NCBI RefSeq assembly: GCF_036226465.1
Contig: NZ_CP108476.1
Location: forward strand, 8,494,001-8,558,000
DNA: 64,000 nucleotides
Origin: Kitasatospora sp. NBC_01250
GTDB taxonomy: Bacteria > Actinomycetota > Actinomycetes > Streptomycetales > Streptomycetaceae
Direction: 5' to 3'
In this document: positions 8,027 through 15,981 of the stretch, one piece after another
How positions within the stretch are numbered: position 1 is the stretch's first letter
Layout: each line of letters opens with the position of its first letter
Position numbers and translations under genes: made by a program
The notes under the pieces: generated by a model
Databases searched by the model: none
Seen by the model: only the letters and a program-made list of their open reading frames with translations
What the model was told of the DNA's origin: nothing

Positions 8027-9010
8027 GTGAACCAGTCACTCGCACCCCCATGGATCGTGCACGCCTTCGGCGGACAGGGCGACCTGTCACTGTCCGCGGC
8101 GTGGCGGGCGGCCGACCGGCTGCCCGGGCTGCGCGACGCGTTGGCGGAGGTGTTCACCCGCGTCGATCCGGTGGCGCGCGAACTGGGCCTGCCACCGCTG
8201 CGCACCAGGCTGCTCGGCGCCGAGCCGCCGCCCGCCCACTGGCTGGCCGGCCAGGCCCCCGGCACCGCCCAGCTGGCCCTGTTCGGGATCAGCCTCGCCG
8301 TGCACCGGGCCCGGCTGGCCGGGGGTGTGCGGCCCGCGCTGCTGCTCGCCGTCAGCTTCGGCGAGATCCCCGCACTGACCGCCGCCGGCGGCTTCTCGCT
8401 GCCCGACGGCGCCCGGTTGGCGGCCCGGCTCGGGATGCTGCTGCACACCGCGCCCGGCGGGCTGACGATGCTCGCGGCCTCGGCCGACAGGCTCGCCGAA
8501 CTGCTGTGCCAGGCACCAGAGGTGGTGGTCGCCTGTGTCAACCATGCCGAGGAGACGGTGGTTTCCGCACCACCGGGCCCGCTCGCCGCCTTCGAGGCCG
8601 CGGCCCGAGCCGCCGGTCTGCCGGCCGCCCGGCTCCAACTGCCGTTCATCGCGCACCATCCCGCGCTGTGGCGACAGGCCGACACCTTCGAGCGGTTCGC
8701 CATGAGCCTGCCGCACCGGCCGCCGGTGCTCCCGGTCCACTCGGCGGTCGCCGGGCGGGCCTACCGCGGTGCGGCCGAACTCCCGCGTGGGCTGGCCGAC
8801 TGCCTGGTGCGCCCTGCCGTCCTGCCGCCCGTGGTGCGCGCCGCCGTCCGGCCGGGCGACCTGGTGGTGGAGATGGGCACCGGACAGGCGTTGGCACGGG
8901 CCGTGCTGCGCACCGAGCCGGCGGCCCGCGCCCTGACCCCGGTCGGCGACGCTGCCCGCCGGCCCGACCTGCCCGTGCCTGCGGGCCGCCCCCACGAGGA
9001 GCACGGATGA
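8027..9010 (+). CDS. FabD-like acyltransferase with altered nucleophile elbow
   Basis: A 327-residue single-domain acyltransferase of the malonyl-CoA:ACP transacylase/PKS-AT fold. It opens with FGGQG, equivalent to the FPGQG start of the family. The nucleophile elbow reads AVSFGE around S110 in place of the usual GHSxGE, so the Ser and the following Gly-Glu are kept but the Gly-His before it are lost. The second catalytic residue, a His, is present as FIAHHP (about 210). Later family landmarks (CVNHAEETVVSAP) are intact. GTG 8027 follows GGAAAGG. It is first in a four-gene operon with ATGA coupling to the next gene. Its likely job is loading an acyl unit onto the ACP encoded at 15472-15714, perhaps not malonate. 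Confidence 0.85.
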   Translation: MNQSLAPPWIVHAFGGQGDLSLSAAWRAADRLPGLRDALAEVFTRVDPVARELGLPPLRTRLLGAEPPPAHWLAGQAPGTAQLALFGISLAVHRARLAGGVRPALLLAVSFGEIPALTAAGGFSLPDGARLAARLGMLLHTAPGGLTMLAASADRLAELLCQAPEVVVACVNHAEETVVSAPPGPLAAFEAAARAAGLPAARLQLPFIAHHPALWRQADTFERFAMSLPHRPPVLPVHSAVAGRAYRGAAELPRGLADCLVRPAVLPPVVRAAVRPGDLVVEMGTGQALARAVLRTEPAARALTPVGDAARRPDLPVPAGRPHEEHG

Positions 9011-10893
9011 TCCAGCCGCCGACCCCGGCACACACCCGCCGCCGTTCCGTCACAGCCGTCCGCCTGCCCGCCGAACGGTGGGAGAGCCTGCTGGCCGCGG
9101 CCGTCCGCCCCGCCGGGCCGGGCACCGGGACCGGCGCCGACCCGCTGGCCCTCGACACCTCCGCCCACCTGGGACTGCGCCGGCTCGCCGCGGTGCTCCC
9201 ACCGGCCCTGGAGGCCGCGCGCGACCCCGAACTGCTCGCCACCGTCAGTGCGGTGACCGCGCTGGCCGACCCCCCGCTGTACCAGACCTTCCTGTCGCAC
9301 TACATCCTGTGCGCCGGTTCGGTGGCCCGACTGGGCACGCCGGATGCCGATCCCGCGGGGGAGCTGGCCCACGCCTGGGCCAAGGGCTCCTTCATGGTCA
9401 CCGAACTCGGCGACGCCGGAAGCCACTTGAACATCCGTACCACTGCCGTTCACGACCCGGCGACCGGGACCTTCCGACTGGAGACCCCCGACGAACGGGC
9501 GGCCAAGTTCTCCAGCGTGGCCGCCGGCGGCCTGCCGCAGAAGGCGGTCGTCTGTGCCCGGCTGATGGCCGGCGGCCGGGACTGCGGGGTCTTCTCGTTC
9601 CTGGTCGACATCACCGACGCACAGGGGCGCCCGGCTCCCGGGGTCCTGGTCTCCAGCCCGCTCGCGGTCGGCGCGCTGCCACTGCCGTACGCCGCGGTGC
9701 GGTTCACCGGCCCGCGGCTGGACGCGGCGCGCTGGCTGGCCGATGGCGCCGTCATCGGTCCGGACGGCGTGCTGCGCGACCCGCTCGGCTCGCCGGGTGC
9801 CCGGCTGCGCCGCACCCTCGAAGTGGGCCGGCTGCTGTGGGCCACCCTGCCGGCCGCGATGGCCGCCGTCGCCACCCGATCGGCCGCCCTTACCTGGCAG
9901 TTCAGCGCCCATCGCCGCTCGCACGGTGCATTCGCGGGCGGGCAGCCGGTGCTCGGGCACCGGCCCCAGCTGCGCGCGGTGGCCGGTGCCCTCGCTGAGG
10001 CCTTCGCCCTGCGCTGCGCGGTCGCACCGGCGCTCGGCCACGCCACCGCTGCTGCCACCGCCACCGCCACCGCCGCCACCGCTGCCGCCGACGGCGCTGG
10101 CCCGGCCTTCGCGCCCTGGGCGGCCGTCGACCAGACCCTCGCGCTGCACAAGGTGCTCGCGACCCGAGGTGCGGCAGACATCCTGATGAACTGTCAACAT
10201 CGTTGCGGTCTCGCAGGGTTCATGGACCGCAATCTGCTGGCCGGCTACCTCGGACTGGCCCGCTCCTTCGAACACGCCGGTGGCGACAACACGTTGATCC
10301 TGCTGGACACCGGCCGGGCGCTGGCCGAGGGGCCGCCGCAGGCACCCCCGCCCGCCGTGCCGGCCGATCCGCTCGACCCCGCCTGGTGGCCCGGCACCGT
10401 TGCCGCCCTGCGGTACCGCCTGGCCGAGCACCTGCAGCGCGACCTGGCGGCCGGCCGGGAGGCGGGCCGCCGCGACCTCGCGCTGTGGAACCCGCTGCTG
10501 GACCGGGCCCAGGCGCTGGGCTGGGCCGCCGCCCTGCAGCTGGCCGCCCGGTCCGTCGCCGGCTCTACGGGACCGGTCGGCCAGGTGGGACCGACGTCGG
10601 CGCCCGCTCTCGACCCGGCGCTGCACGCCACGGTGGCCGCCCTGTACGGCGTGCGCCTGGCCCGCCGCTCGGCCGAGGCCCTGCTCGCCGTCGGGCTGCT
10701 CGACCCCGGCCGTGCCCGCGCCCTGGCCGCGGCCGAGGACCACCTCGTCGAAGTCCTCGCTCCCCAACTGCCGCTCCTGGTCGAGCAGCTGGACCCGGAG
10801 CTCGCCAACTCCGCCAGCCCGCTGGCCGATCCCGACTACGCCGCCGGGCTCGCCGCGGCGCTCACCTGGCCCGTCACCGGGGAGCGGCGATGA
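9007..10893 (+). CDS. acyl-CoA oxidase/dehydrogenase-like flavoprotein
   Basis: A 628-residue member of the acyl-CoA dehydrogenase superfamily with acyl-CoA oxidase proportions. Recognisable blocks are the FAD/substrate segment FMVTELGDAGSHLNIRTTA (about 135-155), the beta-domain TPDERAAKFSSVAAGGLPQKA, an oxidase-like helical segment (SAHRRSHGA) and the C-terminal FEHAGGDNTLILL block, equivalent to the EGDNTVL region of oxidases. The usual catalytic CGGHGY segment is changed to CGLAGF, so activity may differ. An Ala/Thr run (about 345-360) comes from a GCCACC-type simple repeat. The start overlaps the acyltransferase stop (ATGA). Expected chemistry is alpha,beta-desaturation of an acyl thioester. 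Confidence 0.8.
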   Translation: MIQPPTPAHTRRRSVTAVRLPAERWESLLAAAVRPAGPGTGTGADPLALDTSAHLGLRRLAAVLPPALEAARDPELLATVSAVTALADPPLYQTFLSHYILCAGSVARLGTPDADPAGELAHAWAKGSFMVTELGDAGSHLNIRTTAVHDPATGTFRLETPDERAAKFSSVAAGGLPQKAVVCARLMAGGRDCGVFSFLVDITDAQGRPAPGVLVSSPLAVGALPLPYAAVRFTGPRLDAARWLADGAVIGPDGVLRDPLGSPGARLRRTLEVGRLLWATLPAAMAAVATRSAALTWQFSAHRRSHGAFAGGQPVLGHRPQLRAVAGALAEAFALRCAVAPALGHATAAATATATAATAAADGAGPAFAPWAAVDQTLALHKVLATRGAADILMNCQHRCGLAGFMDRNLLAGYLGLARSFEHAGGDNTLILLDTGRALAEGPPQAPPPAVPADPLDPAWWPGTVAALRYRLAEHLQRDLAAGREAGRRDLALWNPLLDRAQALGWAAALQLAARSVAGSTGPVGQVGPTSAPALDPALHATVAALYGVRLARRSAEALLAVGLLDPGRARALAAAEDHLVEVLAPQLPLLVEQLDPELANSASPLADPDYAAGLAAALTWPVTGERR

Positions 10894-12035
10894 CCGCGGG
10901 CGCCGACCGGGCCGTCGGCATCCTCGGCATGGGCACCCACCTGCCCCCACGGGTGCGCACCAACGAGCAGGTGGCCCGGGCCGCCGGGGTCACCGCGGCC
11001 TGGATCCAGGAACGCACCGGAGTGCTGCGACGCCACGCGGCCGCGGCCGACCAGGCGGCCTCCGACCTGGCCGCCGAGGCGGTGCGCGCCGCCTGCGACG
11101 CCGCCGGGATCGACCCGGCCGAGCTGGACCTGCTGGTGTGCGCCGGTTCCACCCCCGACGAACTCGGTCCGGCCACCGCCTGCCGGGTGCAGGCCCGGAT
11201 CGGCGCCGCCCGTGCCTGCGCGCTGGATGTCGGTGCGGCCTGCTCGGGCTGGCTGTTCGCCGCCAGGGTGGCCCACGACTGGCTGCGCGGCGACTCCGGC
11301 AGCAGGTACGCGGCCGTGGTGGGGGTGGAGGCGTACTCGAAGTTCGTCGATCCGGCCGACCGGGGCACCGCCGTCCTGTTCGCCGACGGTGCCGCAGCGG
11401 CGATCCTCGGCCCGGTGCCGCCGGGCGGCGGCTTCCACGGCTTCCGGCTGGGCTCGGACGGCACCGGCGCGCACCACGTGCTGATCCCGGCGGGCGGCAG
11501 CCGGCGCCCCGCCGACGCCGCGAGCCTGGCCGACGGCGGCCACCGGATCCACATGGACGGGCGGGCGGTGCGCGACTTCATCACCGCGGTCTTCCCGGCA
11601 CTGGTCGAGGACGAGCTGACCCGCCACCACCTGACGATCGACCGGATCGACGCGGTGGTGGCCCACCAGCCCAACCCCGTCCTGCTGCGGCGGCTGGGGG
11701 AGAAGATCGGCATCCCGCCCGACCGGCTGATCGTCACCGGCGACCGCACCGGCAACATCGGTGCCGCCAGCGCGCCGTTCGCCCTGGCCACGGCCGCCGC
11801 CGAGCACCGGCTGCGGACCGGCTCGCTGGTCCTGCTCTGCGTCTTCGGCGCCGGCCTGACCTGGGGCAGCTCGCTGCTCACCTGGACCGGCGCACCGGCC
11901 CGCGCCGACCGGCCCGATCCCCTGGCCCTCGGGCCCGACTTCGCCCGCCAGTCCGGCCTGGCCCGCCAGTCCGACCTCGCTCGCCGGCCCGACCCCGACG
12001 TCCAGTTCGACCCCGACCCGAGGAGCAGCACATGA
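10890..12035 (+). CDS. 3-oxoacyl-ACP synthase III (KAS III/FabH-like)
   Basis: A 381-residue thiolase-fold condensing enzyme. The KAS III triad is complete: C118 (DVGAACSGW), H259 (VVAHQPN) and N289 (RTGNIGAAS). The N-terminal ILGMGTHLPPRVRTNEQ and TAAWIQERTGV blocks are typical FabH. It should prime chain building by condensing an acyl-CoA with malonyl-ACP. The last about 35 residues are a low-complexity Arg/Gln/Asp/Pro tail (repeats of ARQS..LAR) not seen in ordinary FabH, possibly disordered. Start and stop are both ATGA-coupled to the neighbouring genes, so the four genes form one translational unit. Confidence 0.93.
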   Translation: MTAGADRAVGILGMGTHLPPRVRTNEQVARAAGVTAAWIQERTGVLRRHAAAADQAASDLAAEAVRAACDAAGIDPAELDLLVCAGSTPDELGPATACRVQARIGAARACALDVGAACSGWLFAARVAHDWLRGDSGSRYAAVVGVEAYSKFVDPADRGTAVLFADGAAAAILGPVPPGGGFHGFRLGSDGTGAHHVLIPAGGSRRPADAASLADGGHRIHMDGRAVRDFITAVFPALVEDELTRHHLTIDRIDAVVAHQPNPVLLRRLGEKIGIPPDRLIVTGDRTGNIGAASAPFALATAAAEHRLRTGSLVLLCVFGAGLTWGSSLLTWTGAPARADRPDPLALGPDFARQSGLARQSDLARRPDPDVQFDPDPRSST

Positions 12036-12889
12036 CGACCCTCGACAGCTTCCGTCTCGACGGCGCCCGGATCCTGGTGACCGGCGCCTCCCGGGGCATC
12101 GGCCGCGCGGTCGCGTTCGCGCTGGCCGAGGCCGGCGCACGGCTCGCGTTGGGCGCGCGCACCGCCGAGGCCCTGAAGGAGAGCGCCGACCGGATCGGCG
12201 GGCTCGGGCCCGCGCCCGTGCTCGCCCCCGGCGACCTGGCCGAGCCCGGACGCGCCGCCGAGGTGGTCGACACGGCCGCGGCACTGCTCGGCGGCCTGGA
12301 CGGCGTGGTGCACAACGCGGGCATCCTGCCCACCGCGCCCGACGGCACACCGCTGCTGCTCCCGCTGCAGCTGCTGCCCGAAGCGGCCTGGCAGGAGGTG
12401 GTCGCGGTCAATCTGAACGCCACCGCCGCGGTGTGCCGGCAGGCGCACCGCCACCTGTCGGCGGCCGGCGGCGGCAGCCTGCTGCTGATGTCCTCGGTCG
12501 CCGGGGTGATCGGCGCACCCCTGCTGGAGGCCTACGCCGCGACCAAGGCGGCGCAGATCTCGCTCGCCCGCAGTATGGCCACCGGCTGGGCCCGCCAGGG
12601 CATCCGGGTCAACGCGCTCTGCCCCGGCTGGACCCGCACCGACCTGACCTCCTTCGCGCACGCCGAGGGCCCGCTCAACGACTGGCTGCTCGCCCATGTG
12701 CCGCTCGGCCGTTGGGCCGAGCCCGCCGAGGTGGCCGCCGCGGCACTCTTCCTGCTCTCGCCCGCCGCCGGCTACCTCACCGGTCACGCCCTGCTGCTCG
12801 ACGGCGGCCTGTCCGTCGCGGACGGCGGCCTGGCGGGCATCCCCAAGCCACCGCCCCCGTTCGGCGAACCACCGGTGGGGGAGGACTGA
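12032..12889 (+). CDS. short-chain dehydrogenase/reductase (FabG-like ketoreductase)
   Basis: A 285-residue classical SDR. The NADP(H) motif is TGASRGIG (about 18-25), followed by NAG (about 92-94), catalytic Ser in LLMSSVAG, YAATK (Tyr-x-x-x-Lys) and the PGWTRTDL segment after it. The position after KAS III suggests reduction of a 3-oxoacyl-ACP to the 3-hydroxy form. A Pro-rich C-terminal tail (PKPPPPFGEPP) extends past the usual end. It is last in the rightward operon, ATGA-coupled to the KAS III gene. No dehydratase or enoyl reductase gene is seen nearby. Confidence 0.93.
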   Translation: MTTLDSFRLDGARILVTGASRGIGRAVAFALAEAGARLALGARTAEALKESADRIGGLGPAPVLAPGDLAEPGRAAEVVDTAAALLGGLDGVVHNAGILPTAPDGTPLLLPLQLLPEAAWQEVVAVNLNATAAVCRQAHRHLSAAGGGSLLLMSSVAGVIGAPLLEAYAATKAAQISLARSMATGWARQGIRVNALCPGWTRTDLTSFAHAEGPLNDWLLAHVPLGRWAEPAEVAAAALFLLSPAAGYLTGHALLLDGGLSVADGGLAGIPKPPPPFGEPPVGED

Positions 12890-12951
12890 GAGTTCGCCGG
12901 CGGGCCGGACCCGGATGCGCCAAGCTCGCCCGGACGAGGCGGGGAGGCGCG

Positions 12952-13384
12952 ATGCGGACCGGTGGGCAGTCGGACCTGGCCCTCTTCTGCGACGACGAGG
13001 GGGAACCCCGTCCGCATCACCGTGCTCGGCCCGCTGGAGGGTGTCCTTGGCGGGCTCGCAGCCGAGATCGTCGTCGACACGCCGTTCGTGACCGGGCGGT
13101 TGGCGCTCTCGCTGTGGCACTCCCGGCTCCGGCTCCTGGGCGCAGGCGCTGGACCGGCTCCAGGCGGGCGAGGACATCGCGTGGCTGCGGGGCGAGCGCG
13201 GACCGTCCGTGTCCATCCACCTCGCGGGCGAGCGGGACTGCCCGGAGGTGGTGGTCGAGGACGGTCTCGTCTCGATGGCGACCGTCCGGGTCCCCGTCGA
13301 CCTGCCCGCCGACTGATCGCGACCCACCGCCGGCTGCTGGAGACGGTACTCACTCCTTGGGACGCCCACCTGTCAGCGCGGTGA
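12952..13384 (+). pseudogene. DUF5959-like gene with three frameshifts
   Basis: A coding-like stretch resembling the streptomycete DUF5959 family is split over frames. It begins at ATG 12952 after GGGGAGG (QSDLALFCDDEGE). It shifts near 13003-13007 to a second frame (PVRITVLGPLEGV ... TGRLALSLW). It then shifts near 13121-13134 to a third frame (SWAQALDRLQAGEDIAWLRG ... VRVPVDLPAD) and meets TGA at 13314-13316. One frame over, the expected continuation IATHRRLLETVLTPWD resumes, as if one base of a Trp codon had been lost. At least three frame changes are needed to join the pieces, so it is almost certainly dead. It sits between the two convergent arms of the acyl-chain locus. Its tail overlaps the 3' end of the second acyltransferase. 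Confidence 0.75.
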
Positions 13385-14243
13385 GCGCGGCGGCCCGGCT
13401 CAGCAGCGTCCGTGGGCCCAGCTCCGTCAGCTCCACCACCCCCGCGGCCCGCAGCTGTTCGATCCGGCGCCGGAAGGGCACCGGCTCGGTCAGGTGGTGG
13501 GTCGCCCCGGCCCGGAAGCCGGCGGCCGAGCGGTAGCGACGGCCCGTCAGCATGCACAGCACCGGCCGCCGGGCGGGACGGTAGGCGAGGTGGGCGGTCA
13601 GCTCCGCGACCCGGTGCGCGGCCGGCCGCAGCGCGGGGTTGTGGAACAGCGTACGGGTGGGCAGCCGGGTCGCGCGCACACCGGCTGCGGCGGCTCGTGC
13701 GCCCAGCGCCTCGATGCTCGCCGGCGGACCGCTGACCACGGTCTGCTCGGGCGCGTTGTCGCAGGCCACGGCCAGCCCCGGCAGCCGGCTGGCGGCGAGC
13801 AGCCCGGCGGCCCGATCGGCCGCCAGCCGCAGCACCAGCAGCCGGCCCTGCCCCACGCCGGTCTCCCGCCGCGCCCGGTCGCAGGCGAGGAGCAGCCGCA
13901 CGCCGTCGGCCGGCTCGAACACGCCGGCCGCGGCGAAGGCGGCCAGCTCGCCCAGGCTGTGGCCCAGCAGCAGCGTGCCCGGCGGGCACGGGGTGACCTG
14001 GTGCCAGGCCAGTGCCTGGACGTAGCAGGCGAGTTGGTCGATCAGCCCGTCCTGCGCGGGCGAGACACGACCGGCCAGCAGCAGCTGTGCCAAGGCGTCG
14101 GCGGTGGCGGGCGGCAGCGGTGCGGCGGCCCGTTCCAGCAGGGCACGGGCCGCCCGCGGGTCGGCGCAGTCGCCCAGGCTGCCGGGGACGACCGCGCCGA
14201 TCCCGGGGAAGAGCAGCACCCTGCGGCGCTCGCCGCCGGTCAT
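13350..14243 (-). CDS. FabD-like malonyl/acyl transferase
   Basis: A 297-residue acyltransferase with a standard active site: FPGIG at the start, GHSLGE around S96 and the catalytic His in LFHNPAL (H201). A CDNAPEQTVVSGPP block corresponds to the VAAxNSPxxxVxSG region of FabD. It is shorter and more canonical than the acyltransferase at 8027, which suggests the two load different acyl units. It is last in the leftward ACP-KS-AT operon; its ATG overlaps the KS stop (ATGA). Its own 3' end overlaps the DUF5959 pseudogene remnant. Confidence 0.9.
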   Translation of the reverse strand: MTGGERRRVLLFPGIGAVVPGSLGDCADPRAARALLERAAAPLPPATADALAQLLLAGRVSPAQDGLIDQLACYVQALAWHQVTPCPPGTLLLGHSLGELAAFAAAGVFEPADGVRLLLACDRARRETGVGQGRLLVLRLAADRAAGLLAASRLPGLAVACDNAPEQTVVSGPPASIEALGARAAAAGVRATRLPTRTLFHNPALRPAAHRVAELTAHLAYRPARRPVLCMLTGRRYRSAAGFRAGATHHLTEPVPFRRRIEQLRAAGVVELTELGPRTLLSRAAALTALTGGRPKE

Positions 14244-15475
14244 GGTGCGGCGAAGGCGAGCACCGCGTTCTGCCCGCCGAAGCCCGCCGAGGTGGACAGC
14301 GCCAGGGTGATCGGGTGCCGCAGTGGCACCTCGCGCACCACCCGGAGGCCGATGGCGGGGTCCGGCTCGGTCAGGTTGGCGGTGGGCGGCACGAGCGCGC
14401 GATCGATCGACAGCACGGTCAGCACGGCCTCCAGCGCGCCCGCCGCACCGAGGGTGTGACCGAGCGCGCCCTTGGCGGCGGTGACCGGAAGGTCCGGGCC
14501 GAAGAGCCGGTGCAGCGTGCGGGCCTCGGCCAGATCGCCGAGCCGCGTCCCGGTCGCGTGCGCGTTGACGTGGTCCACCTCCCCGGGCCCGGCCCCGGCA
14601 GCGGCCAGCGCCCCGCGCAGTGCCGCCTCCAGGCCCCGGCCCGCGGGGTCGGGCGTGGTGGGGTGGTGGGCGTCCGCCGAGGCGGCGTAGCCCGCGAGTT
14701 CGGCCAGCACCCGGGCGCCGCGGGCCCGGGCGTCGGCGACCCGCTCCAGCACCAGCATCGCCGCGCCCTCGGCGAGGACGAAGCCGTCCCGCGCCCGGTC
14801 GAAGGGGCGGCAGCTGGCGGCCGGGTCGCCGGTCCCGGCGGCCAGCGCGTCGATCCGGGCGAACGCGGCCGCGGTGAGGCGGTCGACGGCGGCCTCGCTG
14901 CCGCCGGCCAGCGCCAGGTCACAGCTGCCCTCGCGCAGCAGGCCGGCGGCCAGCCCGATGGCACTGGCACCGGAGGCGCAGGCGGTGCCGACCGCGAGGC
15001 TCGGGCCACGCGCGTTCAGGGCCAGCGAGAGCTGGCCGGCGGCCATGTTGGTCATGAACAGCGGCACGGCCAGCGGGGCGACCCGGCCGCCGGCCGCCAG
15101 TCGCAGCGCCTGCTCGCCCCAGGACGGGGCGCCGCCGAAGGCCGAGCCGGTGACGACGGCGACCCGCGCGCCGTCCCAGTCGGCCGGGTCCAGCCCGGCC
15201 TGGCGGATAGCCTCGCCCGCCGCCACCAGCGCGTACTGGATGAACGGGCCGGTGCGCCGCGCGAGACCCGCGCCGAGCAGGGCGGTCGCGTCGAACTCCG
15301 GCACCCGGCAGGAGACCCGGGCGCCCGAGCCCGCAAGGAGCGGATCGGCGCGGGCGGTCGAGTGCCCCGCGCAGACCCGGGCCCAGCAGGCCTCCGCGCC
15401 CAGACCGGCCGCGCTGACCGCGCCCACGCCGGTGACCGCGACGGCCGCGCCCGCCGTGCCGCTGCCGGACCTCAT
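14240..15475 (-). CDS. beta-ketoacyl-ACP synthase (KAS I/II, FabF-like)
   Basis: A 411-residue condensing enzyme. The Cys-His-His triad is visible: C166 (VGTACASGA), H306 (NAHATGT) and H340 (GALGHTLGAAG), with the conserved Lys at about 335. AVTGVGAVSAAG opens the N-terminal half and TLALSTSAGFGGQNAVL closes the second, as in FabF. It should elongate the acyl chain carried by the ACP encoded just upstream. Start ATG 15475 overlaps the ACP stop, and its stop overlaps the acyltransferase start. There is one KS only and no chain-length-factor partner, so it is not a type II aromatic PKS pair. Confidence 0.94.
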   Translation of the reverse strand: MRSGSGTAGAAVAVTGVGAVSAAGLGAEACWARVCAGHSTARADPLLAGSGARVSCRVPEFDATALLGAGLARRTGPFIQYALVAAGEAIRQAGLDPADWDGARVAVVTGSAFGGAPSWGEQALRLAAGGRVAPLAVPLFMTNMAAGQLSLALNARGPSLAVGTACASGASAIGLAAGLLREGSCDLALAGGSEAAVDRLTAAAFARIDALAAGTGDPAASCRPFDRARDGFVLAEGAAMLVLERVADARARGARVLAELAGYAASADAHHPTTPDPAGRGLEAALRGALAAAGAGPGEVDHVNAHATGTRLGDLAEARTLHRLFGPDLPVTAAKGALGHTLGAAGALEAVLTVLSIDRALVPPTANLTEPDPAIGLRVVREVPLRHPITLALSTSAGFGGQNAVLAFAAP

Positions 15476-15714
15476 CGCGCACCGGTCCGGTCGCCGAGCA
15501 GCGCGGACACGGCGGCCAGCGAACTGCCGGCCGCCAGCTCGCCCTCGGTGACCTGGACGGCGAGCCGTTCGGCGAGGATGTCGGCCAGCTCGATGACGGC
15601 CAGCGAGTCCAGCCCCAGCTCCTCCAGGGTCGCCGTGGGCCGCACCTCCTCGGTGGGGACCTGGAAGGCGGTGACCAGGATCTCGGCGAGGTCGGGATGG
15701 ACGTGGCTGCTCAT
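15472..15714 (-). CDS. acyl carrier protein
   Basis: An 80-residue acidic four-helix carrier protein. The phosphopantetheine site is S37 in ELGLDSLAVIEL, the standard DSL motif. ATG 15714 has GGAGAG upstream; an in-frame extension to 15774 has no ribosome site and is not ACP-like. It is first in the leftward ACP-KS-AT operon and probably serves both arms of the locus, since the rightward operon has no carrier of its own. Confidence 0.93.
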   Translation of the reverse strand: MSSHVHPDLAEILVTAFQVPTEEVRPTATLEELGLDSLAVIELADILAERLAVQVTEGELAAGSSLAAVSALLGDRTGAR

Positions 15715-15968
15715 GGCGGTTCTCTCCGGGGGAGTCGTTTCCCGGGCCGCCGACGCGGCCGGGCCCGGCTCCATTGCGCCGCACCGGGGGCCGCCCGCGG
15801 AACGTGTTCCGGCTTCGAACCTGTTGAACCGTCAAAGACGTTGCCCGGAAGAGCCCGGCACAGCAGTCCGGTCGGCCCAGCGGCCCAGCGGCGAACGGCA
15901 CCGGCCGGGCGGCTGATCATGATCGTTCCCAACCGCGCGTCGGCCATCGCCGACCCGGGATGCCGCCC

Positions 15969-15974
15969 TAGGTT
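15969..15974 (+). promoter_or_regulatory. -10-like box for leaderless IspH-like gene
   Basis: TAGGTT is followed by exactly 7 nt and ATG 15982, and no ribosome site is present. This fits a leaderless transcript. Confidence 0.45.
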
Positions 15975-15981
15975 GGCCGCC

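Noticed and set aside
7885..9006. The long upstream part of the frame containing the acyl-CoA oxidase-like gene, read as one 1002-residue protein
   Set aside because: The first 374 codons are a shadow of the acyltransferase gene; the oxidase starts at ATG 9007 with ATGA coupling.
10030..10095. GCCACC hexamer repeats as a phase-variation site
   Set aside because: Unit lengths are multiples of three in an Ala/Thr linker, so slippage would not shift the frame.
8027..15714. Type II aromatic polyketide cluster
   Set aside because: There is no chain-length factor paired with the KS, no cyclase or aromatase, and the KS and ACP are accompanied by KAS III and acyl-CoA oxidase-like genes instead.
14012..15916. 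A 634-codon plus-strand frame opposite the KS/AT genes
   Set aside because: Antisense shadow with Gly/Arg/Gln-rich composition and no domain.
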